Shown piece after piece: positions 35,720-44,138 of a DNA stretch of 64,000 nucleotides. Source of the stretch: an uncultured Bacteroidota bacterium (GTDB taxonomy: Bacteria; Bacteroidota; Bacteroidia; Flavobacteriales; Flavobacteriaceae); assembly GCA_902616905.1 (NCBI GenBank), contig CACMUP010000002.1, positions 62,001 through 126,000 on the forward strand, in the 5' to 3' direction. The notes under the pieces are model-generated. The model worked only from the letters and a program-made list of their open reading frames with translations, had not been told where the DNA came from and searched no databases. The position numbers were made by a program, and so were the translations under genes. Position 1 is the first letter of the stretch; every line of letters starts with the position of its first letter.

Positions 35720-36727
35720 ATGGGATCAATTTCTCAATCGTTTCGGCTTAAAATACTCGATCAGTGCCTTAGAAACCCCAGCAGGAGGTATTCAATTGGT
35801 GATCTTATTGAAGAATGCAAGACAAGATTTATCGAGAGAAAGGGTACAGAATTTGGCGTAAGTAGAAAAACTATTTATAACGATCTTGATCATATACAAG
35901 AAAGATATGATATCGAACTTGAAAAAACCAAAGACGGAAAGCATGTTTATTATAGCTATTCCGATAAAGATTTTTCAATTGATAACGAACCATTAAATGA
36001 ACAGGAAGCAAAACTTCTAAAATCTGCCATACAAACTATTTTAAATTTTAGTGGTCTTCCTCAGTTTGATCTTTTAGAATCTCTTTCAAGAAGACTTGAT
36101 AAAACATTTGATCTAAATGAAGATCACAGAAACATAGTTGGTTTTGAAAATAATTTGAGTCTTACCGGAATTAACTTTTTAAAAGATGTTTTTAACGCTA
36201 TTAAAGAGAAACATGTTCTTGAAATAATGTATCAGTCATTTAATTCAAAAGAGGCAAAAGAAATAGAATTTCATCCCTATTTTATGAAACAATATAATTC
36301 TAGATGGTTTGTATTGGGAATGAATCCAGCTTTTTCTAATATAGGACCAACTAATCTTGCTTTTGATAGGATCAAATCAATAAAAGTTTTGAATTCAAAG
36401 CAGTATATTGAAACAAATGAAGATTATTTGAATGATTATTTTTATGATTTTGTAGGTGTTACTAACTCTACTAACGAAATTGAAAATATCGTTTTAAGAG
36501 TTAATAAGGAAAGATGGAAATATATGGACACAAAACCAATACATCATTCATACAAGTTAATTTCAACTCATGATGATCATGTGGTGGTTAATTATAAATT
36601 AAAAATAAATCAAGAATTTAAATCTAAAATCTTGGAATATGGTAAAGATGTCATAGTAATGGAGCCGGATCATCTTAAAAATGAAATTAAACATATATTA
36701 AAAAGTGCATTTAAACAATATGAGTAA
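35720..36727 (+). CDS. WYL-domain transcriptional regulator
   Basis: A 335-residue protein with an N-terminal DNA-binding part (RRYSIGDLIEECKTRF, then GVSRKTIYNDLDHIQERYDI, a winged helix-turn-helix) and a C-terminal WYL domain (HVLEIMYQSFNSKEAKEIEF, then SRWFVLGMN and LAFDRIKSIKVL). WYL regulators bind nucleic-acid-derived ligands and control many defence islands, usually as repressors of the operon they sit in. The repeated dyad ahead of this gene and of 33937 and 36764 fits autoregulation. Confidence 0.9.
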   Translation: MGSISQSFRLKILDQCLRNPSRRYSIGDLIEECKTRFIERKGTEFGVSRKTIYNDLDHIQERYDIELEKTKDGKHVYYSYSDKDFSIDNEPLNEQEAKLLKSAIQTILNFSGLPQFDLLESLSRRLDKTFDLNEDHRNIVGFENNLSLTGINFLKDVFNAIKEKHVLEIMYQSFNSKEAKEIEFHPYFMKQYNSRWFVLGMNPAFSNIGPTNLAFDRIKSIKVLNSKQYIETNEDYLNDYFYDFVGVTNSTNEIENIVLRVNKERWKYMDTKPIHHSYKLISTHDDHVVVNYKLKINQEFKSKILEYGKDVIVMEPDHLKNEIKHILKSAFKQYE

Positions 36728-36756
36728 ACTATTTACACACGTTAATATTAGCTTTG
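36722..36756. promoter_or_regulatory. Putative operator copy 3 and -7 box (TAGCTTTG)
   Basis: GAGTAAACTATTTACACACG, then TTAATATTAGCTTTG. The dyad GTAAA-CTA-TTTAC aligns with copies 1 and 2. TAGCTTTG (36749-36756) is a perfect -7 box 7 bp before the ATG at 36764, so a regulator bound here would sit on the promoter. Confidence 0.6.
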
Positions 36757-36763
36757 TTTCATT

Positions 36764-39742
36764 ATGAAGGATTTATCAAAAATAACGGTAGAACTATCAA
36801 TTGATGAAAAGATTAGGACTTCTACATCTATAGCTTTGTGGATTCAAGAAAAATACTTTACCGAATTTAAAATTGTTTTAAAAATTGACGAGCTAATCTT
36901 TTTATTCCACTCACTTTATTTTAATTCATACCGTTTTCCTCCCCTAGATCATAATAAAAAGATTAAAAAAGCTTTTTCAAGAAATAAAATTGAATCTGTA
37001 AAGGATATTGATGATATACTTGAAAAATTTAAAATTAATTTTCCTCGTAATTTTGATGAAGATGATATTCTAAGTAATATAATTAAAAGAAATGAGCATA
37101 TTTTCCCCTCTGTAACTGATAGAGTCATTTTTTTTAATTCAAAAATTTATGGCGGATTTTCAAAAAAAATTGGAAATAAAATTGGTATAGTTTTTTTAGC
37201 TGATCAACTCATTAATCAATATATAAATGATAATAAAAATAAATCTGATGATAAGACTAATAATGAATATTCTGTTCTTTTAAAAGGATTAATTGGAAAC
37301 TTAACATCAGAAAAATACTTCAATACTAAAATTCGTAATTACATAGCTCATTCAGGTGAAGAAATTATAGATCACAGTAAGATGGGTTTATATTATACTC
37401 CTAGTCATATAATTGATATAATCAAAAACAGTTTTGGTCCCTTAAAAGGCAAAAAAGTTTATGGCTCCGGAAAAGGAAAACCAGGATATGAAAATTTAGC
37501 TTTTTCAGATTCAAGTGAGTTTAGTACTAACTTTTCTAAATTTGGAGGCAGGAATCATAATCATCCTCTTTTCTCTGAATTTGTTTTATTCTTTTTCTCA
37601 AGCATAGATTATCTTATTGCAAGATATGTTCAGCAAATTAATGATTATGAAAAACTAAGGAGCAATTTTAATGTTTCTACAAAACCACTAACACTAGATG
37701 AAATTTTAAAAAAAACAAAAAAAGACTTAGTCTATTTCGAAGTTTCAGATTTAAACAAAATCGCTACAGGAATCGATAATCCTTCCCTATTTGATACTTT
37801 TAAATTGGATCTTCATAAAAAAAATACTTTAGATTTAAATGAAATTCTGAATGATAAAGGGAGTTTATTTATTTATGGTTTTGAAAATCAACTTTTAAGG
37901 CGACTAACTTTTCTAAATGAATTGATAAACCAAAAATTAATTAAAGCTATAGTTCAATTATTGGGTGATAGAAAAGTTACCACAGCTAGACATTTATTAA
38001 TAGAAATTACATTAAATCCAAACGAATCAATAAACTTTGTGTATGCAAGTGATTTAATTGGTCTTGAAAAAGAACATATCGAAAACGCAAAGAAAATAGG
38101 GGGTTTTTTAAAAAACCAAAACGATAATTTTAGGGAAAATAATAATGAAGACATATTTATTGAATATAGAAATAGACATATTCCCTACAGCAAAATAAAA
38201 GAAGTATCTGATTTAGATCCAAGTAGGTATAGCTATAAAATAGACTCCAAAAATTTAATCCAACTAAAGGATATTCTTGAGAGGGTTCAAAGCGAAAAAC
38301 AATCTTTATTGACGGATGATGAAAATTACCAAATCATACATCCAGAACTTGAATCGTTGAGTGATATTGAGAATTTTAAATCAACAAAATTATCTTTTGA
38401 GAAAAACAAAAAAATAAACTGGACTACTGAAAATGTTAAACCAAATTTTATCTACAAAAATTTAGTTAGGATATTACCCAATACAATTGTCCTATTGAAA
38501 AAAGCAGGAACAAATCTTAGATTTGGTTTTTTTAATCCATCTGATATTTCAAAGAAATACTATATCAATTCAAGTATTGGATCCAATAGATTTGAGTTTT
38601 TTAAACTCACAAGCAAAGAAATTTTACCAGAATTTTTATTCATCGAGATGAGTAAAAAATATTTCAGAAACATGCTTCAAAGAATGTCCGTTGGAGTTGT
38701 GCCTAGAATAGCTTCTAATTCTTTCTTAAACTCTAGTATTTTATTAAAGACAAAAATTGACCAAAAGGAACAAATTGGGGATTACTATAGAGTATCAAAT
38801 AACATTAAATCATTTAAGAATAAAGGAAGGGCTTTTGAAAGATCAAATATTCATATCATAAATAGAATTGAGCACAGACTAGATCCAAAAATAGGAAACT
38901 TTAAAAGTTATTTAAACAGACTAATTAAAGAAATTGATGCTGGCTCAACCGATAAACAAAAACAACTAAAATATCTTAATATTTTAAAAGAAACTGTAAA
39001 CTCAATGGAGAGTTTAATTGAACAATCTGGGAAAGAAATAAAAAATCCAGATAAAATAGAATTAGAAAAAATTTCTATAAACTCATTGATAGAAGTCATA
39101 AAGAATATTGATTCTAATCAGTACGTTTTTGATATTGAATTAGAACAATTCGAATCTTCTAAAGAAGAAGATTTGGATACAGCTTACTCAAATTTATATA
39201 TTTTAGATTATAAGGTTGAATTTTATGATACCATAGAAGAATTCGAGAAAGATTATTATAAAATTCCTGATCCAGATAAGGATGATCATAATTGGGATAT
39301 GGCGGCTAAAAAAGAAATTTATGAATTTCTTGATGAGGCACAAATTTTATCAAATAAATCTCTGTTTACAGAAATGGTTGACATTATTTTAACAAACACA
39401 AATATTCATGCATTCAATGAAATCAAAAAAGAAAATCAAGTTCTTAAAATAGGAATAGATCTTAGTATTGAAATAAATGATGCCGAACAACCTGAATATT
39501 ATTTTGTGCTTAGCTTTTCAAATAATGGAGTAAAACTTCCAAAAAAATATGAAAAGAAACATTTTATCCAAAGTGGAAAGGAATCAGAAAAAGGAACTGG
39601 TTCAGGAGGATATTATTTAAACGATATAGCAACAAGTTTCGAAAACCCAGATTGGGAATTTATTACTGATTCTGAAGAAATATCAGATAATTTTGCCCCA
39701 GCACTAACCTATAAATTTAAGTTTAAAATCTATGAAGGATAG
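36764..39742 (+). CDS. 992-aa HsdM/HsdS-like protein fused to a histidine-kinase-type module
   Basis: I see these parts in order. Residues 1-300: helical, with a HEPN-like RNYIAH motif at 191-196. About 330-500: like the C-terminal part of a type I N6-adenine methylase (LLRRLTFLNELINQKLIKAI, then TTARHLLIEITLN and DLDPSRYSYKI) but with no SAM or NPPF/Y motif, so it should not methylate. About 555-665: HsdS-like target-recognition pattern (ILPEFLFIEMSKKYFRNML, VGVVPRIASNSFLNSSILL). 698-725: an H-box-like IEHRLDPKIG with His704. 866-990: GHKL ATPase with N-box (EMVDIILTNTNIHAF), G1 (FSNNGVKLP) and G2 (KGTGSGGYYLNDIA). The next gene, overlapping by 11 bp, encodes a receiver domain, so this looks like a histidine kinase whose sensor is built from restriction-modification parts. 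Confidence 0.7.
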   Translation: MKDLSKITVELSIDEKIRTSTSIALWIQEKYFTEFKIVLKIDELIFLFHSLYFNSYRFPPLDHNKKIKKAFSRNKIESVKDIDDILEKFKINFPRNFDEDDILSNIIKRNEHIFPSVTDRVIFFNSKIYGGFSKKIGNKIGIVFLADQLINQYINDNKNKSDDKTNNEYSVLLKGLIGNLTSEKYFNTKIRNYIAHSGEEIIDHSKMGLYYTPSHIIDIIKNSFGPLKGKKVYGSGKGKPGYENLAFSDSSEFSTNFSKFGGRNHNHPLFSEFVLFFFSSIDYLIARYVQQINDYEKLRSNFNVSTKPLTLDEILKKTKKDLVYFEVSDLNKIATGIDNPSLFDTFKLDLHKKNTLDLNEILNDKGSLFIYGFENQLLRRLTFLNELINQKLIKAIVQLLGDRKVTTARHLLIEITLNPNESINFVYASDLIGLEKEHIENAKKIGGFLKNQNDNFRENNNEDIFIEYRNRHIPYSKIKEVSDLDPSRYSYKIDSKNLIQLKDILERVQSEKQSLLTDDENYQIIHPELESLSDIENFKSTKLSFEKNKKINWTTENVKPNFIYKNLVRILPNTIVLLKKAGTNLRFGFFNPSDISKKYYINSSIGSNRFEFFKLTSKEILPEFLFIEMSKKYFRNMLQRMSVGVVPRIASNSFLNSSILLKTKIDQKEQIGDYYRVSNNIKSFKNKGRAFERSNIHIINRIEHRLDPKIGNFKSYLNRLIKEIDAGSTDKQKQLKYLNILKETVNSMESLIEQSGKEIKNPDKIELEKISINSLIEVIKNIDSNQYVFDIELEQFESSKEEDLDTAYSNLYILDYKVEFYDTIEEFEKDYYKIPDPDKDDHNWDMAAKKEIYEFLDEAQILSNKSLFTEMVDIILTNTNIHAFNEIKKENQVLKIGIDLSIEINDAEQPEYYFVLSFSNNGVKLPKKYEKKHFIQSGKESEKGTGSGGYYLNDIATSFENPDWEFITDSEEISDNFAPALTYKFKFKIYEG

Positions 39743-40697
39743 AATAAGAATCGTTTGGGTTGATGATGAATATGAAAATATTGACCAATCTGGATTTATA
39801 GAAGATTGTAATGAGGCAAATATTGAATTAAAAAAATTTAGATCTAAAAATGCAGCTTTAAGTGAGATAAGAAAATTTCATGTTCTCTATGATCTTTTTC
39901 TTTTAGATGGAAGGATTGTAGAAAATGAAGATGATTCTTCAGAAATGGCTGAAGCAAAATACTCCAGACAATTAAGAGAAGAAATTAATAATATTTTACC
40001 AACACACAAGCCAATACTTGTAAGAACAGGAAAAATATTTGAAGAAGAATTTGATTGGTATTATGAAATATTTGGAAATGAAAATATTTTTAAAAAAAGT
40101 GAGGAGTCTCAAAATATTATTGAAGCCATTTTCAAGAATGTAAAAAATTCACCAAGAGTTGTTTTTAGAAATAAAAATTTTTTGTTGATCGAGATTTTAG
40201 AAAAATACTTTGACAATGAAACTATTAAAATTTTTATAGACCTCGCCATTACAACCGATATAGAAAATCATGAGTATAGGTACAATACACTAAGAAAACT
40301 TTTTGAAATTTACATAAGAAAACTCAATGAATTAAAATACTTGCCGGACGAGTTAGGCAAAGAAATTGTAAATATCAAAGGATCAAGTTTATTCTTAAGT
40401 GGAAAGTTTGCTAATTCTAAAATTCCAGGGATGGGTTTTGTTTTGCCTCAGGAAAGTGCCTTCAGCAGTACTTCTAAAACTCTAATCACCTACTTGTCAA
40501 ATCTTTTTAATGAAAAATCTCACACCCAATCAAATTATTATTCTCATGTAAAAGAAATTCCAACTACTTCTCTTTTTGAAAGTTGTTACTCAGGACTAAT
40601 TGAACTCTATGTTTATACTTTCAATTATTATATAGATAAAGTTTCCATAGAAACATGGAAATTAAAAGAACTTTCACATAGTAATAGAAATTTTTAA
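39732..40697 (+). CDS. Receiver-domain protein, cognate partner of the kinase-like fusion
   Basis: A 321-residue protein. Residues 1-130 are a response-regulator receiver domain with all key residues: acidic pocket Asp11-Asp12 in IVWVDDE, phospho-acceptor Asp59 in LFLLDG, Thr99 in ILVRTGK and Lys121 or Lys122 in NIFKKSEE. Residues 150-321 are helical (YNTLRKLFEIYIRKLNELKY, then LITYLSNLFNEKSH and LFESCYSGLIELYVYTFNYY) with no DNA-binding motif that I recognise, so the output is probably protein interaction or an unknown effector. It overlaps the kinase-like gene by 11 bp. Its end overlaps the convergent integrase gene by 4 bp. Confidence 0.8.
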   Translation: MKDRIRIVWVDDEYENIDQSGFIEDCNEANIELKKFRSKNAALSEIRKFHVLYDLFLLDGRIVENEDDSSEMAEAKYSRQLREEINNILPTHKPILVRTGKIFEEEFDWYYEIFGNENIFKKSEESQNIIEAIFKNVKNSPRVVFRNKNFLLIEILEKYFDNETIKIFIDLAITTDIENHEYRYNTLRKLFEIYIRKLNELKYLPDELGKEIVNIKGSSLFLSGKFANSKIPGMGFVLPQESAFSSTSKTLITYLSNLFNEKSHTQSNYYSHVKEIPTTSLFESCYSGLIELYVYTFNYYIDKVSIETWKLKELSHSNRNF

Positions 40698-42235
40698 ATT
40701 TTGAGAATCTTAATATCCCTTTTTTCAAGTAAGTTAGTGGTTAAATTTTCATAAGCCCTGTATAATTCATCTTGTTTTACAGATATTCTATGCATTGAAA
40801 AAAACAGACGATGCTGAGGTGCGAAAAAATTCTTACATAAATGATCAACCAAATAATTAAAAATATTTATCGTATCAAATTCTCTAAGTATGGCTAAATG
40901 ATAATAAGCTAATTTTCCAACAATCCTTGGTCTTGACATGTCCTTGTAATACTTCGTGATAGTTGGATCATTTTGTCCCATTAATGCTCTTCCGTAACTG
41001 TCAGGCACACCAAGTTCATCTGAAATGGTCATAAATGTTTTTCGTGCTTCTTTGAATTTTGGAAGACCTATTTCTTTTGCTTTTTTTCTAAATAATCTCC
41101 ATGTATTGTCAAATAATTTAGGACTTCCAGTATTTGTAATTGCAAAAATCTTTAGAAAATCAACCTCCTCCACAGATTTAGATTTAATTAGTTCTTCCCT
41201 AGATTTTGCTAGATCACTATTGTTATATAAACTAATATGGGGATGTGTTAAGGCAATAAGCTTTCTTAAAAAAGATATCAGATTTTCAATAGGTGGAAGC
41301 ATTAACATATTCATTGGATATTCGCCCTTGTGCCTTCTGTGCATATAAACTTCTTTTCTTCCAATTATTTTTTCATCCTTATATCCTTTTTTAATTGAAT
41401 CTATCTCTCTTTCAAAATCATAATCTAAATCGTGTGACGTTAAATCGTGAATATCTTCTTGATACAATCCCCTCATAGAAAACATCAATAACCAAAAACC
41501 TACAGCTTCAACTTGCCTTAAAGCCTTGGCATGACTGCTATGTCTTTTTGTTTTCATTCTAATATTGTCGATTGCACGATAAATGTCATCAGGTGATGCA
41601 GAATGTACCACTGGCATTGGAGGCACCTTATTCTTAAGATCCTTTCCAAAAGTGAAATCTTGGTATAAATATTTTTTTTCAACAGCGTGATTACAAACTG
41701 TTTTTATATTAGTAAGGTAGGTATTGAAGGTGGTTGGACTTTTTCCTTCATTTTGTAATTTATTTCTAAGCTTAACAAGATTAATCTCAGTTATATCGGA
41801 GAACAGAAGATCGTTTATATCAAGGTGATTACCTACAGTTATAACGGTATCCATACAGTTTTTTATATGTTTTGGCTTCTTGTATTCACTAAAAACTGTT
41901 CTTATATACCCCTTTATGCTTTTTGCTGATTCACTTGAGGATAGCATCTTGGCTGCTGTATCAAAATCAATCTGACCTAGAACGTACTTATTTTTAACGT
42001 CTGACATTTTAAACCAATACTTATCAAGCTTGTCATTTATCGCTGCACTATTCTCGTGGGAAGGCTCTACTCTACTAAATGTTTTGTTCCAAAGTTGGGG
42101 AAGTATAAATATACCTTCAACCTTAATACGTCTATCGTTATCTTTTCTTTTCAGTGTACCATCCTTGAAACGTATATAAAGTTGTGCTTTACCATCACTT
42201 TTTCTAACCGTTTTAAATACAAATCCAATAGTCAT
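40694..42235 (-). CDS. Tyrosine recombinase / integrase of island II
   Basis: A 513-residue site-specific recombinase. The N-terminal arm-binding domain (GFVFKTVRKSDGKAQLYIRF), the SAM-like core domain (about 105-205) and a catalytic domain are present. Arg255 is in MFSMRGLYQEDIHDL (box I). Box II reads FKEARKTFMTISDELG with Arg398, and then MGQNDPTITKYY with Tyr429/430 as nucleophile. The usual His residues of box II are replaced by Lys399 and Gln421, an unusual catalytic set. It lies 166 bp from the right att repeat and reads away from it, as expected for an element integrase. Confidence 0.88.
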   Translation of the reverse strand: MTIGFVFKTVRKSDGKAQLYIRFKDGTLKRKDNDRRIKVEGIFILPQLWNKTFSRVEPSHENSAAINDKLDKYWFKMSDVKNKYVLGQIDFDTAAKMLSSSESAKSIKGYIRTVFSEYKKPKHIKNCMDTVITVGNHLDINDLLFSDITEINLVKLRNKLQNEGKSPTTFNTYLTNIKTVCNHAVEKKYLYQDFTFGKDLKNKVPPMPVVHSASPDDIYRAIDNIRMKTKRHSSHAKALRQVEAVGFWLLMFSMRGLYQEDIHDLTSHDLDYDFEREIDSIKKGYKDEKIIGRKEVYMHRRHKGEYPMNMLMLPPIENLISFLRKLIALTHPHISLYNNSDLAKSREELIKSKSVEEVDFLKIFAITNTGSPKLFDNTWRLFRKKAKEIGLPKFKEARKTFMTISDELGVPDSYGRALMGQNDPTITKYYKDMSRPRIVGKLAYYHLAILREFDTINIFNYLVDHLCKNFFAPQHRLFFSMHRISVKQDELYRAYENLTTNLLEKRDIKILKI

Positions 42236-42401
42236 TCTACGAAGCTAATAAAATTTGCCCCTCAATTTGCCCCTCAGATATAAAAGTTGCATCAGAATCC
42301 CTTGTTTTTATTGGGAACACTAAATTCCAGTTAAAATAGGGTCTTTTAGGATATAAATAACTAATAATTAAGAACTTAGAACAGGATAATCAAAATAGCC
42401 T

Positions 42402-42471
42402 TCTGACTGTTAATCAGAGGGTCCTTGGTTCGAGCCCAAGAGGAGGAGCTAGCGTAACCGCTACACTACAC
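42402..42471. repeat. attR of island II (70-bp direct repeat, copy 2)
   Basis: Exact copy of 25486-25555: the 3' half of tRNA-Asn (anticodon stem to discriminator) plus 23 bp. The 5' half of the tRNA is absent here, so this copy is not a functional tRNA. It marks the right border of the element. Confidence 0.92.
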
Positions 42472-42484
42472 TAACAAACAAAAG

Positions 42485-42513
42485 CCCTCACGAAAAATGA
42501 GGGTTTTTTCTTT
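42485..42513 (+). terminator. Original chromosomal tRNA-Asn terminator
   Basis: CCCTCA, loop CGAAAAA, TGAGGG, then TTTTTTCTTT, 13 bp beyond attR. It is now separated from the tRNA by the 17-kb island. Confidence 0.82.
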
Positions 42514-42650
42514 AAAAAATGTTTTTAGTCAGATTTAAAAAAAATCATAAAAAAATCATATCAGACATTAATTTTGACTCTAAAAAAATGATTTTTATAG
42601 ACGAAAAAACCTTTTGTAAAATAGGAGTTAAAATTATCTAAAAATGATAA

Positions 42651-42681
42651 ACTACAAAAAAAACCCCTCGATTAAAAGGGG
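42651..42681 (-). terminator. Rho-independent terminator of the 42705 gene
   Basis: Read on the minus strand: CCCCTTTTAATCGAGGGG followed by a T-run (A-run on the plus strand). The rest of 42514-42650 holds nothing I can name. Confidence 0.8.
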
Positions 42682-42704
42682 ATTAAATTTTGTGTATTCA
42701 AAAA

Positions 42705-43397
42705 TTAATAGCTTTTTATAAGAACTCGAGTAAATGATTTTGAATATTCTGCTGATTTATCAAGTACGCTATAAAATTCTGCAAAAGCTTCTGCATCTTT
42801 TTTACTCTGAGGCCCAAAATTAAATGCATCATTTAAGTTGGGGTAAGTTCCATAAATATAAACACTCTCCCCGTTTTCTGTACCATGAACTATTTGTCCC
42901 ATACCACTAAACCCATCGATTTTAACTAATTTTATAATTTTGCCAAAAGCCTGAACCATTGAGTTTAATTCTGTACTTTTTACATCCTTAAAAACCCAAA
43001 CTTGTCCAATAGGATAATTAGTTTCCGAACCGTTTGTAATTAGACTTTTGCCTGCAGAGGCTTTACTACTTTTTACATAATTACTCATTTTAGATATGTA
43101 CAAATCCCAATTTTCTCCTTTGAGTGAATTTCTAAAATCAGCAAGAGATTGAGAAGAGTTACTTGCAATACTTATAATGTGCGTAGCTTTTTCACTAGGC
43201 CCTTTTAAAGGAATAGAAGAAAAATTAACTGTTACATCAGAAGATTTTTCGTGATTTGAATAGAAACCATCAACAAGAGCAGCTACTGTTGAAGCATTTT
43301 TTCCCTCTACCTCTAACATAACGTCGTACCAAAAAACATTTTGTGAAAATGTTAATGAACTAAATAGAATACTGAATAATATAAAAACGTTTTTCAT
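42705..43397 (-). CDS. Secreted dimeric-barrel-like protein, 230 aa
   Basis: The signal peptide ends SSLTFSQ. The mature part has two halves with similar order (VFWYDVMLEVEGKNASTVAA then LVDGFYSNHE; IGQVWVFKDVKSTELNSMVQ then AFGKIIKLVK), consistent with a tandem alpha+beta barrel related in layout to the 26288 and 52888 products. It has no catalytic motif and the function is unknown. The start is confirmed by the common leader TTAACTATAAATCAATTAAA directly before the ATG. Confidence 0.66.
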   Translation of the reverse strand: MKNVFILFSILFSSLTFSQNVFWYDVMLEVEGKNASTVAALVDGFYSNHEKSSDVTVNFSSIPLKGPSEKATHIISIASNSSQSLADFRNSLKGENWDLYISKMSNYVKSSKASAGKSLITNGSETNYPIGQVWVFKDVKSTELNSMVQAFGKIIKLVKIDGFSGMGQIVHGTENGESVYIYGTYPNLNDAFNFGPQSKKDAEAFAEFYSVLDKSAEYSKSFTRVLIKSY

Positions 43398-43435
43398 TTT
43401 AATTGATTTATAGTTAATAAGCTACTAATCTACAA

Positions 43436-43540
43436 AAAAACCCCCTCGATAAAAAGGGGGTGTCCAGATAGCTTAGTATTAAAGATTAAACATAAAAAAA
43501 AATGAAAGCTGTTTGTGACACTAACCTTCATATGAGCAAA
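43436..43540. repeat. Repeat R2 copy a (hairpin plus AT-rich tail)
   Basis: CCCCCTCGATAAAAAGGGGG, then TGTCCAGATAGCTTAGTATT, then AAACATAAAAAAAAATGAAA and GCTGTTTGTGACACTAA. Close copies lie at 53711-53775 and 58283-58383. On the minus strand the GC-rich part is a terminator hairpin with a T-run, 50 bp upstream of the 42705 start. Confidence 0.75.
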
Positions 43541-43733
43541 TAGGAATACCCCCCATGATCCAACAAGGTTGACCATCAGTTTTAATGTATCCTGCTATCT
43601 TATTGTAATATTGATTATGTATGCGAGCTGCTTTGAGGGATTTGTACATAGGACAGTTAAAAATCCATGTTCGTTGTTCTCCATTTTCGTCAAGTAGTCT
43701 TTGACTCAGTAAATAGGATTTAATTTCTTTCAT
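43521..43733 (-). CDS. Hypothetical protein, 70 aa
   Basis: A small soluble protein of no recognised family: MKEIKSYLLSQRLLDENGEQ, then TWIFNCPMYKSLKAARIHN, QYYNKIAGYIKTDGQPCW and ICSYEG. Three Cys residues and a mixed charge pattern suggest a folded product. Its end lies within repeat R2 copy a. Confidence 0.48.
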   Translation of the reverse strand: MKEIKSYLLSQRLLDENGEQRTWIFNCPMYKSLKAARIHNQYYNKIAGYIKTDGQPCWIMGGIPICSYEG

Positions 43734-43820
43734 GGAGTTTCACAAAGTTTTCCTCTAACCTCTGCTGTAATTTTATTTGGTGTGCCTGCTGTTCTTCCCA
43801 TATTTTTGTTATTTTTAATT

Positions 43821-44138
43821 ATGTCTATCTATATACCCATAATTTTTGTTTCTGCTTTATATTATACAATTGGTCATTTTATAAATAAAGAAAATTCAAA
43901 ATACCTCCTATCAGGATATAATACTATGTCAGATGATGAAAGAAAAAAATTTGATATTGAAGGTTATCTTGAAATATTTAAACCCTTTTTTAAAAATCAA
44001 GCCCTGTATTCCTTAATAGTATTTCAAATCTTTGATTTTTTATTTGATAATAAAGTATCATTAATTATTTGGAGTATTTACATATCTACAGCACTATTAT
44101 ATCTTATAATTAAATCACGACAGTTTCAGAAAAAATAA
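43821..44138 (+). CDS. Small membrane protein, DUF3784-like
   Basis: A 105-residue integral membrane protein from the ATG at 43821 (MSIYIPIIFVSALYYTIGHF); a GTG 13 codons upstream is less likely. Helix 1 is at the start, then the family-typical SGYNTMSDDERKKFDIEGYL, then two further helices. This loop (N-T-M-S-x-x-E/D with K and D) is typical of the DUF3784 family. Function unknown. Confidence 0.65.
   Translation: MSIYIPIIFVSALYYTIGHFINKENSKYLLSGYNTMSDDERKKFDIEGYLEIFKPFFKNQALYSLIVFQIFDFLFDNKVSLIIWSIYISTALLYLIIKSRQFQKK

Noticed and set aside
42402-42448. Second functional tRNA-Asn
   Set aside because: The acceptor 5' strand and D-arm are missing; only the 3' half is present.
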